From Planctomycetota bacterium (GTDB lineage Bacteria > Planctomycetota > J058 > JARGOJ01): 7,255 nucleotides of DNA. The position numbers were made by a program, and so were the translations under genes. Shown here piece after piece: positions 1-5,897 of the stretch. The notes under the pieces were generated by a model. It made no database searches. It was given only the letters and a program-made list of their open reading frames with translations, and was not told where the DNA came from. The stretch lies in assembly GCA_029210225.1 (NCBI GenBank), contig JARGOJ010000448.1:1-7255 (forward strand). The letters run 5' to 3'. Each line of letters begins with the position of its first letter. The stretch's first letter is position 1.

Positions 1-185
1 CGGTGGACTTGCTGACGACCCTCTTAGAGATCGCTCCAAATTACGTTCCTGGTCTGCGAAATTTGCAGTCGGCGCTGATCTTGCTTTTGAAAGGTCAAGA
101 CGTGACAGAGTTAGACAAAATGCGCTGTGAGGCGATTCTACTGAGAGTCAATGAACGCCTCGCTCAGCAAATGAAGAGCGAGTAG
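1..185 (+). CDS. C-terminal fragment of an unidentified protein
   Basis: An open frame enters from the left edge and ends at a TAG at 183-185. About 60 residues are visible, and the GTG at position 3 is probably an internal valine rather than a start, because no ribosome-binding site can be seen before it. The fragment is predicted to be all helical. A first part with the pattern LLEIAPNYVPGLRNLQSALILL looks loosely like the end of a TPR-type helix pair. It is followed by a charged helix rich in Glu, Arg and Lys that ends in KSE. Nothing identifies a function. The gene is on the same strand as the next four genes but is separated from the next clear start by 134 bp, so operon membership is uncertain. 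Confidence 0.5.
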   Translation, partial: VDLLTTLLEIAPNYVPGLRNLQSALILLLKGQDVTELDKMRCEAILLRVNERLAQQMKSE

Positions 186-234
186 ATTCTTTATCGCTGG
201 CTTCGGTCAGTTAATCAGCGCGCAATAACTCCAA

Positions 235-402
235 TCATTCTTCAACATAGTCGTGGTAGCGCTCCGTCCAATAGGCCAATTCAGGGAAGGTATCTTTCTT
301 TGATTGGGAGAATGACCAAATGGACTTTCGAGATCTACGTTTTACATTAATGGCTACTTCATCTTTCCAGATTGATATTCGACTCTCTGAGCAGATTCCG
401 GA
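235..402 (-). other. Possible remnant of a minus-strand gene 3' end
   Basis: In the gap between the first two + strand genes, the minus strand reads a very protein-like peptide, DTFPELAYWTERYHDYVEE, ending at a TGA (235-237 on the + strand). The frame stays open upstream to 402 but contains no ATG, GTG or TTG, and it runs into the opposing 142-aa gene. It could be the relic of a gene cut off by insertion of the orphan gene, or chance. There is no independent support. Confidence 0.2.
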
Positions 403-748
403 TCACGTTCGAACTGTGGCCATCAGTGAAAAGTCAATATCGGTGCAATTCGACCAATATAACTGGGACGAAGGTGGATTGTATTTCCAAGCCCCCATTG
501 TCAATTTAGCCGACAGCATCGCCATCCTTGAAGATTACATTGCAAAGCCTCTCACTGAATGGAGGGATTGTTCCCTCGACTATCCAGAAGCACCTGAGAC
601 CGTCTTATCTGTGGAATACGGTCGGTCGCTCATTAAAGATCTACTGTCAAACGAAGAGCTTCGTCTACCTGACGGTCATTCCTTTAGGATCGGAAGTTTG
701 TATTGGTCGCAGTTTGTGCCTCAGAATATGAACGCATGTCGCGAATAA
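320..748 (+). CDS. Orphan 142-aa protein of unknown function
   Basis: I do not recognise the family. The ATG at 320 has a good GGGAG at 306-310 with a 9-nt spacer, which favours it over the in-frame ATG at 350. There is no signal peptide, membrane segment or cysteine-rich motif, so the product should be cytoplasmic. It is acidic and rich in aromatic residues (YNWDEGGLYFQAP near residues 47-59, YWSQF near 128-132), with alternating strands and helices. Its size and composition, and its position as a lone gene in AT-rich accessory DNA, would fit an orphan immunity protein of a polymorphic-toxin system. This is only an inference, because no cognate toxin is present in the window. Codon use is more AT-rich than in the kinase or aminotransferase genes, consistent with recent acquisition. 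The coding call itself is fairly safe; the function is open. Confidence 0.7.
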   Translation: MDFRDLRFTLMATSSFQIDIRLSEQIPDHVRTVAISEKSISVQFDQYNWDEGGLYFQAPIVNLADSIAILEDYIAKPLTEWRDCSLDYPEAPETVLSVEYGRSLIKDLLSNEELRLPDGHSFRIGSLYWSQFVPQNMNACRE

Positions 749-786
749 AGAGCAAACTCTTTCCATAAGAAGGATCTCTTTAGAGA
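747..786. promoter_or_regulatory. Two nested inverted repeats upstream of the toxin-antitoxin-like cluster
   Basis: AAAGAG (747-752) and CTCTTT (757-762) form a perfect 6-bp inverted repeat with a 4-nt spacer that begins inside the stop codon of the 142-aa gene. A second one, TCTCT-TT-AGAGA, lies at 775-786. The hexamer CTCTTT recurs at 757-762 and 776-781. Autoregulated toxin-antitoxin operons usually carry palindromic operators upstream of the antitoxin, so this could be such a site. The first hairpin could instead be a weak 3' end structure of the preceding gene. No convincing -10/-35 pair was found nearby. Confidence 0.35.
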
Positions 787-842
787 CCGTAGATTTGAAC
801 TTAGCGAACTATGCAAAACTCGGATAGACTGGAGCTATGAGC

Positions 843-1091
843 ATGAACGAAGAACAGATTTTAGGGGAGGCTCGCAAGCTTCCCATAGAAGCCCAACGCA
901 GGATTGCTGAGGCACTCAAACAAGACTGTGAAGTTGACAACCCCGAACTCAAGGCGGCTTTAATGCCAGTGCTTGAGAAGCGACGAGCGGACTTCCTAGC
1001 AGGACGTAGCAAAAGCCACAGCCGCAAGGAATCCATGGAGCAACTTCGGGAGCGTTTGTATGCAAAGGTCAAACAAGCCCCTCAACATTGA
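843..1091 (+). CDS. Addiction-module antitoxin-like protein (PF09720/TIGR02574 type)
   Basis: The product is a small charged helical protein. Its opening pattern, an N-terminal helix with ILGEARKLPIEAQRRIAEAL, then an acidic turn, then a second helix PVLEKRRADFLAGRSKSHS and a final ESMEQLRERL, matches the layout of the short unstable antitoxins of PF09720 (a putative addiction module component). These are normally encoded just before a RelE/ParE toxin, as here. Two ATGs are possible. The one at 837 is only 2 nt from the GGAG at 831-834, while the one at 843 is 8 nt away, so I prefer 843 (82 aa). The first start would add Met-Ser. By family analogy the protein would bind and neutralise the partner encoded by the next gene. 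The next start lies inside this gene (32-nt overlap), implying coupled translation. The C-terminus is basic (KVKQAPQH), which would suit contact with the strikingly acidic partner. Confidence 0.75.
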   Translation: MNEEQILGEARKLPIEAQRRIAEALKQDCEVDNPELKAALMPVLEKRRADFLAGRSKSHSRKESMEQLRERLYAKVKQAPQH

Positions 1092-1320
1092 AGAGGGCGC
1101 AACTGAAGACGCCGCAGAGCTGGCCATCTTTTACGCGAGCTATGAAGACGCTGAAGAATCCGGAGAGGGCCAAGACGAGGTCTATTTGGATCAGGCCAAG
1201 CTCGACCGTTTCTTTGGGGAACTCGACGACGTTTACGACGCAATCACGGACTACCCAGAGCTTTATGGATTCTACGAGAAGCCGCTCAGGCGCTGCTATT
1301 TCCCTCGATTGGAGAACTGA
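1060..1320 (+). CDS. RelE/ParE-superfamily toxin-like protein, apparently C-terminally shortened
   Basis: The 86-aa product follows the start of the RelE/ParE fold: a first strand (LNIEE, residues 8-12), two helices with AAELAIFYASYE and LDRFFGELDDVYDAI, then the typical YPELYG turn and the LRR that opens the next strand. Family members normally continue with FPY, more strands and a conserved basic or catalytic tail, reaching about 95-100 aa. This one ends as CYFPRLEN. It is also very acidic (about 22 Asp/Glu against 8 Lys/Arg), unlike ribosome-dependent RelE RNases, which tend to be basic. It may therefore be a decayed toxin, a non-catalytic derivative or a divergent type. The ATG at 1060 has GGGAG at 1048-1052 (7-nt spacer) and overlaps the antitoxin-like gene. 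The TGA at 1318-1320 overlaps the start of the next gene. The superfamily assignment rests partly on the antitoxin-like neighbour; activity is uncertain. Confidence 0.6.
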   Translation: MQRSNKPLNIEEGATEDAAELAIFYASYEDAEESGEGQDEVYLDQAKLDRFFGELDDVYDAITDYPELYGFYEKPLRRCYFPRLEN

Positions 1321-2363
1321 TGGGTTGGTTTAGCAGGAAGCCGAAAAAGAAGAAAGAGGCCTCTCCGGGTTCTGTCACAATCCCTGAGGGGCACTCGGTA
1401 AAGACCTACGGCTTTCAGCCAGTGCCCCACCTGACTTTGACGGCCGGGGGAATCTTCGTTGTCAATCTTGGGTTGAGGGGAGACGAAGGGCCAAAGGAGT
1501 TTGACAAGGCGCTCGCCGACATACGCGCTCAGCTACTAAAGAAACAAGTCACGAGCTTGATCGCCATCGGGTCAACCCAACTGTCCGATCTCTTTGCACC
1601 CAATAACCCCGAGGTCAACAAGCTCCAAAATGCAGTCGTCTGGGTGCTCTCGGAGTCGGTGTTATTGGAATGGATGGAATCCTCGGAGGCCCTAGAACAG
1701 CGCCTCGCCGCCTTGAAACATTTATCAAGCGAGTTTAACGCCAGTCATTGCCTATCGCTGATCACTAAGAACCCGACCATCGCAGCAATGGCACGGGACC
1801 TCTTCTCTGAGGTCGCAATGATTCGTATTCTTTCGGGTAAGGAGCCTGTATTACTGGAAGTGGAACGTCCGGAGAAGATCTTCCTTTCTGCTCCGATGGG
1901 ACAAGCTGTGCCAGATGCAAAGAGCGCCGAATCAATAGAGCTTCGTTTAGAAAATCTAAGGTCCAATCTATTAATTAAGCCCCTCTTCCGGGCTCCTCAT
2001 TTCCGTCGACTGGTTTTACAGGCTGCAGGAGGAGACCTAGGACCATTGAAAGAAGAACTGAGTTCGCGGACCTTCCCACTCCTGCTACAAAATGATGCTC
2101 AGAAGCGCATACATCCAATGACATGGCCCGGTCAGCTCAAAGGACTTCCAGTCTTTTCAGATTTGGCAAGCCTCTTTCAGGCCGGACACGAGACAGGCCG
2201 GAGCCGTGACCAACTCGGGGTCGCCGAATTCCCCAGCATGGACTTACTCAACTTCGCAAAGAAGCAGAATCTCTCCTTGGCCTTCTGTGCTTACGATGAC
2301 GCCGGAGTTCCTAAATACTATCTGATTCATCAAGATAGCATTGAGATTTTGCTCAATGCTTAG
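1320..2363 (+). CDS. 347-aa protein with a possible SseB-like C-terminal domain, coupled to the toxin-antitoxin-like pair
   Basis: The ATG shares its A with the TGA stop of the preceding gene (TGATG at 1318-1322) and has GGAG at 1311-1314, so translation is almost certainly coupled. The product has a lysine-rich N-terminal tail (RKPKKKKE, residues 6-13) and no signal peptide or membrane segment. A mixed alpha/beta middle region follows. The C-terminal part (about 251-343) reads TFPLLLQ, then GLPVFSDLASLF, FPSMDLLNFAKKQ and YYLIHQDSIEIL. That order resembles the SseB N-terminal domain family (PF07179), in which a Pro-Val-Phe-Ser/Thr motif precedes a helix. The assignment is tentative: family proteins usually keep an INP motif near the end, and it is not obvious here. 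A role as a third component of the toxin-antitoxin-like cluster is inferred only from gene order. It could instead be an unrelated gene that the cluster landed next to and partly overlapped. Confidence 0.75.
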   Translation: MGWFSRKPKKKKEASPGSVTIPEGHSVKTYGFQPVPHLTLTAGGIFVVNLGLRGDEGPKEFDKALADIRAQLLKKQVTSLIAIGSTQLSDLFAPNNPEVNKLQNAVVWVLSESVLLEWMESSEALEQRLAALKHLSSEFNASHCLSLITKNPTIAAMARDLFSEVAMIRILSGKEPVLLEVERPEKIFLSAPMGQAVPDAKSAESIELRLENLRSNLLIKPLFRAPHFRRLVLQAAGGDLGPLKEELSSRTFPLLLQNDAQKRIHPMTWPGQLKGLPVFSDLASLFQAGHETGRSRDQLGVAEFPSMDLLNFAKKQNLSLAFCAYDDAGVPKYYLIHQDSIEILLNA

Positions 2364-2564
2364 TCAGTATTGAAGACAGCCAGCCTTGAGCGATTTAGGG
2401 AATACCAGTGAAGTGATGAAACCAAGGTAGATTCAATTGTTTCCTTGGCCTCAGTTATCTCGACTAATTATGGATCAATTTCTGAAAGTGAACTCATCGA
2501 TCGCTTGATAAAACAAAGACAAGCAAAAAAAGACGCCCTAAAAGCCCGTAAAAGGGCGGTGTGA
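2364..2564 (+). other. In-frame protein-like extension after the 347-aa gene, interrupted by TGA
   Basis: Past the TAG at 2361-2363 the same frame continues for 15 codons to a TGA at 2409-2411, then stays open for 50 codons to a TGA at 2562-2564. The second stretch is protein-like: KVDSIVSLASVISTNYGSIS, then SESELIDRLIKQ and a lysine/arginine-rich end, KARKRAV. It contains no ATG, and a TTG at 2445 has no good ribosome-binding site. It may be a decayed C-terminal extension of the upstream gene, the relic of a small DNA-binding-type protein, or chance. Its end overlaps the opposing terminator. Confidence 0.25.
2524..2558 (-). terminator. Intrinsic terminator of the YceK-like lipoprotein gene
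   Basis: On the minus strand a CGCCCT/AGGGCG stem (2553-2558 with 2534-2539, 13-nt loop) is followed by TCTTTTTTTG. The stem starts about 25 nt after the stop codon of the minus-strand lipoprotein gene. An alternative inner pairing, GCCC with GGGC (2554-2557 with 2544-2547), is also possible. The T tract lies only on the minus-strand side, which sets the direction. Confidence 0.75.
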
Positions 2565-2583
2565 AAGAGACGAAGGGCAAACG

Positions 2584-2820
2584 CTAGTCATTCCCAATTA
2601 ACAACGGTGCGGTGACTGTATCTCCAACAAAACTAAGCGGCATATCCGCTGCAGCAGCCACGGTCAATGGCAAGCCTTCGACTCCCGCGGCCCCAGCCAT
2701 CGTGGCGTCCAACACAACCCCGCCATAGGGTTTGCCCTTAGCAACGAGATTCACGCTGGTCCCGCAAGCGCTCAGAGAGGTCACGATAACGGCGATAAAA
2801 AGATAGCGGAGGAAAGTCAT
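2584..2820 (-). CDS. YceK/YidQ-family small lipoprotein
   Basis: The 78-aa product starts with an n-region and hydrophobic stretch (FLRYLFIAVIVTSL) leading to the lipobox LSAC, with the lipidated cysteine at residue 19. Gly at +2 gives no inner-membrane retention signal, so the outer membrane is the likely location. The mature part carries the two family landmarks: YGGVVLDA (about 39-46), equivalent to the YPGVQWD region of E. coli YceK, and DMPLSFVGDTVTAPLLI, equivalent to its LDLPFSLVFDTLLLPIDI. The function of this family is poorly defined. I chose the ATG at 2818-2820 because it places the signal peptide at the N-terminus; the upstream in-frame start at 2856 would add 12 residues before it. 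The ribosome-binding site is weak (GAG about 8 nt upstream). The gene has its own promoter candidate and terminator, so it is probably monocistronic. Confidence 0.85.
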   Translation of the reverse strand: MTFLRYLFIAVIVTSLSACGTSVNLVAKGKPYGGVVLDATMAGAAGVEGLPLTVAAAADMPLSFVGDTVTAPLLIGND

Positions 2821-2898
2821 GGGTGATCTCGTTTCGACAAAGTGTTCAAAACTCAAGAAGACCAGCGCCCTCTCATGAACCCAAGAATAGACAACGCG

Positions 2899-2927
2899 GA
2901 TATAAATTCCCAGACAGGACTACTCAA
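2899..2927 (-). promoter_or_regulatory. Candidate housekeeping-type promoter for the YceK-like gene
   Basis: On the minus strand, TTGAGT (2922-2927) and TATATC (2899-2904) are separated by exactly 17 bp and each matches the sigma-70-type consensus at four of six positions. The pair lies in AT-rich DNA about 80-110 bp upstream of the start codon, leaving a leader of roughly 70 nt. No operator-like repeat was noticed beside it. Confidence 0.45.
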
Positions 2928-2991
2928 TAGATCATTAAGCAGAGATTAATAAACAAGACCCGAGATAAGATTCTGACCCAGCCAGCCGCCC

Positions 2992-3537
2992 TCAACGGCT
3001 CGGGGCATAATCCTCCCAGGGCGCCAGGGTCGACCGACGATACGGGGCCCTCGGAACGCCATCGTCCTTAGGAATCTCACTCTTCTCCAACAGCCACGGC
3101 ACTGGCACCGGATCTTCCTCCCCCCCAGGCGGGCCATCGGCAAAATTATCCTCTTCCCCCCACTCTTCGCTCTCCTCCCACTCGTCTTCCTGGGCCTCCG
3201 TATCCATAAAAGGAAGACCAAAAGGATAAAAAATTGACCCCAAAATCGTCCCCAGCAAAGATCCGGTCACAGCCACTGGAGACAGGGTCGACCAGAGCTT
3301 ATCTTCCTCGTCCCCCGACTCTGGGTAGGCCACCTCTGTCATAGGCCAACTCAGCAACAACAAGGGCGAACTCGCGAGGGCTCCTGTTGTGAGGCCGAGA
3401 AAGTAAGGAGCAATGCTGACGGGGTTTTCTGGATAGACTTCACCGGTCCAGTCATAGACCTTGTGACTGCCTCGCCCAACCGAGACGCAACCGCTCAACA
3501 AAAGCGTCGAACAGAGAAGCACGCTTGCAAGTTTCAC
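2992..3537 (-). CDS. Predicted lipoprotein with an acidic C-terminal region
   Basis: The 181-aa product opens with a lipoprotein signal peptide (MKLASVLLCSTLLLSGC) with the lipidated cysteine at residue 17 and Val at +2, which suggests the outer membrane. Two hydrophobic Gly/Ala/Leu-rich segments follow (about 41-66 and 85-110, the second containing VTGSLLGTILGSIFYPFGLPF-like residues). They are too proline-rich to be confident transmembrane helices and may pack against the membrane. Residues 112-142 are a Glu/Asp/Trp-rich stretch and the tail is Pro-rich. The start is a GTG (3535-3537) preceded by GAGGG at 3545-3549 with a 7-nt spacer; the nearby ATG is out of frame and quickly hits a stop. 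I do not recognise a named family. The gene diverges from the kinase gene and lies upstream of the other lipoprotein gene on the same strand. The 171-bp gap and that gene's own promoter candidate argue against one operon. Confidence 0.8.
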   Translation of the reverse strand: MKLASVLLCSTLLLSGCVSVGRGSHKVYDWTGEVYPENPVSIAPYFLGLTTGALASSPLLLLSWPMTEVAYPESGDEEDKLWSTLSPVAVTGSLLGTILGSIFYPFGLPFMDTEAQEDEWEESEEWGEEDNFADGPPGGEEDPVPVPWLLEKSEIPKDDGVPRAPYRRSTLAPWEDYAPSR

Positions 3538-3590
3538 GAAAATACCCTCATTGTTTCCATTTGTCTTATGTCCGATATGTATGACATGAT

Positions 3591-3620
3591 TTCATAGTTA
3601 ACTTTGAGAAGCACTCAAAG
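3591..3620. promoter_or_regulatory. Perfect inverted repeat and promoter candidate between lipoprotein and kinase genes
   Basis: CTTTGAG (3602-3608) and CTCAAAG (3614-3620) form a perfect 7-bp inverted repeat with a 5-nt spacer. On the minus strand, TTGAGT (3613-3618) and TATGAA (3591-3596) form a 16-bp-spaced promoter candidate for the lipoprotein gene, so the repeat covers the -35 element and part of the spacer. The other arm gives TTGAGA on the + strand, but no good -10 was found 16-18 bp downstream of it. The arrangement would suit a regulator of one or both divergent genes. Confidence 0.4.
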
Positions 3621-3698
3621 ATGCCATTTCTAAATCCGCAAGATTTTGAAAAGATACAAAGATCTTCAACCCCAGTTCTATGAGGTCTCGCAAATCTC

Positions 3699-5897
3699 GT
3701 GAGTCAGCAAAACTACGTTGGTCAAGTTTTCTCCGATTGTGTTGTTGAAAGACTCCACGGCGCAGGCGGTATGGCCGAAGTCTTTCTCGCCCGGCGACAA
3801 CTGGATAACAAAGAAGTCATCCTCAAGTTTATCCACGATGACGCGCTTGGCAATCCCATCTGGAAAGCTCGCTTCGACCGTGAAGCTCTCATCCTGAAGA
3901 AGCTGGCTCACCCAAACATTGTCGAGCTTTACACTTACGAAGCTGACGCTGAGCGCCCCTATATCATTATGGAATTTGTCGACGGCGAAACCATCGCCGA
4001 AATCATCGACAACGGCGAGCTTTATGAGCCCATGGACGCCGCCAAGATCATCATGGATGTCGCTCAAGCCCTCTCCACTGCTCACCAACACGGCATTATT
4101 CACCGAGATATCAAACCCTCAAACATCCTCGTCACCGATAAAAAACAAATCAAGGTCCTCGACTTTGGCCTCGCCAAAGACATGCTCATCAACGACGGCC
4201 TCAGCATGGCCGGACAAGTGCTCGGCACCCCCCAATACATGGCCCCCGAGCAATGGGGCAACCACCAAGTCGACGCCCGCTGCGACATATTCTCCCTGGG
4301 TGTCACCCTCTACGAAATGATCTGCGGAGTCACACCCTTCTCCGGCGCTGAGCAATGGGAAATCGGCGTCAAAATCAGCGAAGGCAAATTCCCCCACCCT
4401 TCTGAGCTCGCCCCGGACATTCCAAAGCCCTTGGAAATGGTCATCTTCAGAATGCTCGAAGCGGACCGGCACTTCCGCTACTCAAGCTCCCGAGCCCTCA
4501 TCAAAGACCTGCAAAACATCCTCGCCGGCCGAGATGTCGAAGTTCCTCGCTTGATCGAGAAGAAAAAAGATGGCGCCGATATCACCCACCCCCTGCTCCC
4601 CGGCACCAAATTCACAATCGGTCGGGGGGACAACAACAACATTGTTATCGCCTCCAAATCCATGTCCCGCAACCACGCTGAAGTCGCCCGAGGCGTGAAG
4701 GGCTATACCCTCAAGGACCTCGGCAGCAGCCTCGGCTCTTTCGTCTCAAACATGCGCGTCCGGGAAGCAATCCTCAAAGATGGCGACCAGGTCAAGCTCG
4801 GCAAGCGCGCCCTGCTCTTCCGCGACGGCGGCTTGCGCAAAGTCGCGAGCACTCGCGTGTTCGAGAGCTCCCCCGACCAATACCGCGTCACCACGATCCC
4901 CGAGCCCTTTATCGAGGGCCTGAAATTTCTCAATGACAAGCGCATCGTCCTCGACATGCTGCGCCAGCTCGCTCCCGACTTTGATGCCCTCCGGGTCACT
5001 TCGGGGCACGCCTGCGTCGAAAAGTTCTTTGGCAAAGAAGCCGCCGACACCGCCATCGTCCAGCTCAACACACGCCTCGCTCGCAACCGCATGATGCGCA
5101 TGAACCAACTCTTCGATATCACCCACGAGAACCTCGGGGACAACGTCGAGAAATGGCTCATGTGGTGGAGTGAAAACCGCCACGTCTACCCCTTCCAACT
5201 CGCTTCTCACCAGCGCATCCCTGAATCCTACCTTCATATAACCGGAGGCGAACCCAAGCAACGAAACATCCGACTCCCAGAAGCCACAATCATGTTGGTA
5301 GGGCGCGATGAGAACTCCCAAGCGGTGCTCAAGCACGCGTCCGTATCAAGGCACCACGCCACGCTGCTACGTCTCCACGACCGCTTGGTCATTCGCGACG
5401 AAGGCAGCCGCTTTGGAACCCAGCTCAACGATAAGAACGTCAGCATCGCCTTCCTCAAGTCGGAAGACAAGCTCACCATGGGCAAGGTCACCATGATGAT
5501 CAAAGAGCGCTTCGCCGTCTCGGGGGTCTCTATTGTCGCCGGTCACATCGCCCTAACCGACTCAGAGCTCTACTTTGCCCTCGAACAAGCAGCCCACCCC
5601 TGCGTCGCCCGAGCTTGCGCCCGCTTCCTGACCCTCGCCGACGAAGTGCTATGGTTCCAAAGCGCCGCTCAGCGCCTCTTTAACAACGACTCCGACGGCG
5701 CCCAGTCCTTCGTCGTCACCATGCGCAACATCTACCGCACCCGGGCCAAACACGCCCGAAACGTCCTCAAGAAGATCTTTCAAATTGGCCCCAAAGACCC
5801 CGAGCCCGATGACTGGGAAGAGCACGTCACACAAAATATGAAGGACCTGCCAAGACAGCTTTACCCACCCTCTTGGTTCCCTCCATACAGCGACTGA
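3699..5897 (+). CDS. Soluble Ser/Thr protein kinase with two FHA domains
   Basis: This 732-aa protein phosphorylates Ser/Thr of unknown targets. The kinase domain (about 12-275) has a full set of motifs: glycine-rich GAGGMAEVF (21-29), ATP-anchoring Lys43, helix-C Glu62, HRDIKPSN (135-142, catalytic Asp137), DFG (155-157), GTPQYMAPE (176-184) and CDIFSLG (195-201). The HRD arginine suggests activation-loop phosphorylation. Two phosphothreonine-binding FHA domains follow, at about 304-375 (GR 308-309, SRNH 323-326) and 531-602 (GR 535-536, SRHH 550-553, Asn577). Each is followed by a helical segment; the first contains KWLMWWSENR (485-494), a Trp motif reminiscent of bacterial HEAT-like regions. 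There is no membrane segment, unlike many PknB-type kinases, so it should act in the cytoplasm. The start is GTG with GAGGT at 3682-3686 (12-nt spacer, rather long); no in-frame ATG precedes it. The gene appears monocistronic. The substrate, possibly recruited through the FHA domains, is unknown. Confidence 0.95.
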   Translation: MSQQNYVGQVFSDCVVERLHGAGGMAEVFLARRQLDNKEVILKFIHDDALGNPIWKARFDREALILKKLAHPNIVELYTYEADAERPYIIMEFVDGETIAEIIDNGELYEPMDAAKIIMDVAQALSTAHQHGIIHRDIKPSNILVTDKKQIKVLDFGLAKDMLINDGLSMAGQVLGTPQYMAPEQWGNHQVDARCDIFSLGVTLYEMICGVTPFSGAEQWEIGVKISEGKFPHPSELAPDIPKPLEMVIFRMLEADRHFRYSSSRALIKDLQNILAGRDVEVPRLIEKKKDGADITHPLLPGTKFTIGRGDNNNIVIASKSMSRNHAEVARGVKGYTLKDLGSSLGSFVSNMRVREAILKDGDQVKLGKRALLFRDGGLRKVASTRVFESSPDQYRVTTIPEPFIEGLKFLNDKRIVLDMLRQLAPDFDALRVTSGHACVEKFFGKEAADTAIVQLNTRLARNRMMRMNQLFDITHENLGDNVEKWLMWWSENRHVYPFQLASHQRIPESYLHITGGEPKQRNIRLPEATIMLVGRDENSQAVLKHASVSRHHATLLRLHDRLVIRDEGSRFGTQLNDKNVSIAFLKSEDKLTMGKVTMMIKERFAVSGVSIVAGHIALTDSELYFALEQAAHPCVARACARFLTLADEVLWFQSAAQRLFNNDSDGAQSFVVTMRNIYRTRAKHARNVLKKIFQIGPKDPEPDDWEEHVTQNMKDLPRQLYPPSWFPPYSD

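Noticed and set aside
795..828. TTGAAC as a -35 for the toxin-antitoxin-like cluster
   Set aside because: No acceptable -10 lies 16-18 bp downstream.
1088..1333. Alternative frame over the toxin-like gene
   Set aside because: It is Ser/Thr/Arg-rich without any RelE pattern; the 1060 frame fits the family and has a better ribosome-binding site.
2984..3000. AGCCG/CGGCT hairpin at the end of the 181-aa lipoprotein gene
   Set aside because: It overlaps the stop codon and has no T tract on the minus strand, so it is not an intrinsic terminator.
2946..3221. Arg/Gly-rich minus-strand frame inside the 181-aa lipoprotein gene
   Set aside because: It has a low-complexity composition typical of a shifted frame; the lipoprotein frame has a clear signal peptide.
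3678..4103. 141-codon open frame opposite the kinase N-terminus
   Set aside because: It is antisense to well-conserved kinase motifs and its composition mirrors the GC-rich wobble bases of the kinase gene; no ribosome-binding site.
4746..5336. 196-codon open frame opposite the kinase middle region
   Set aside because: It is a shadow of the kinase gene caused by the lack of stops in GC-rich antisense frames; no recognisable domain.
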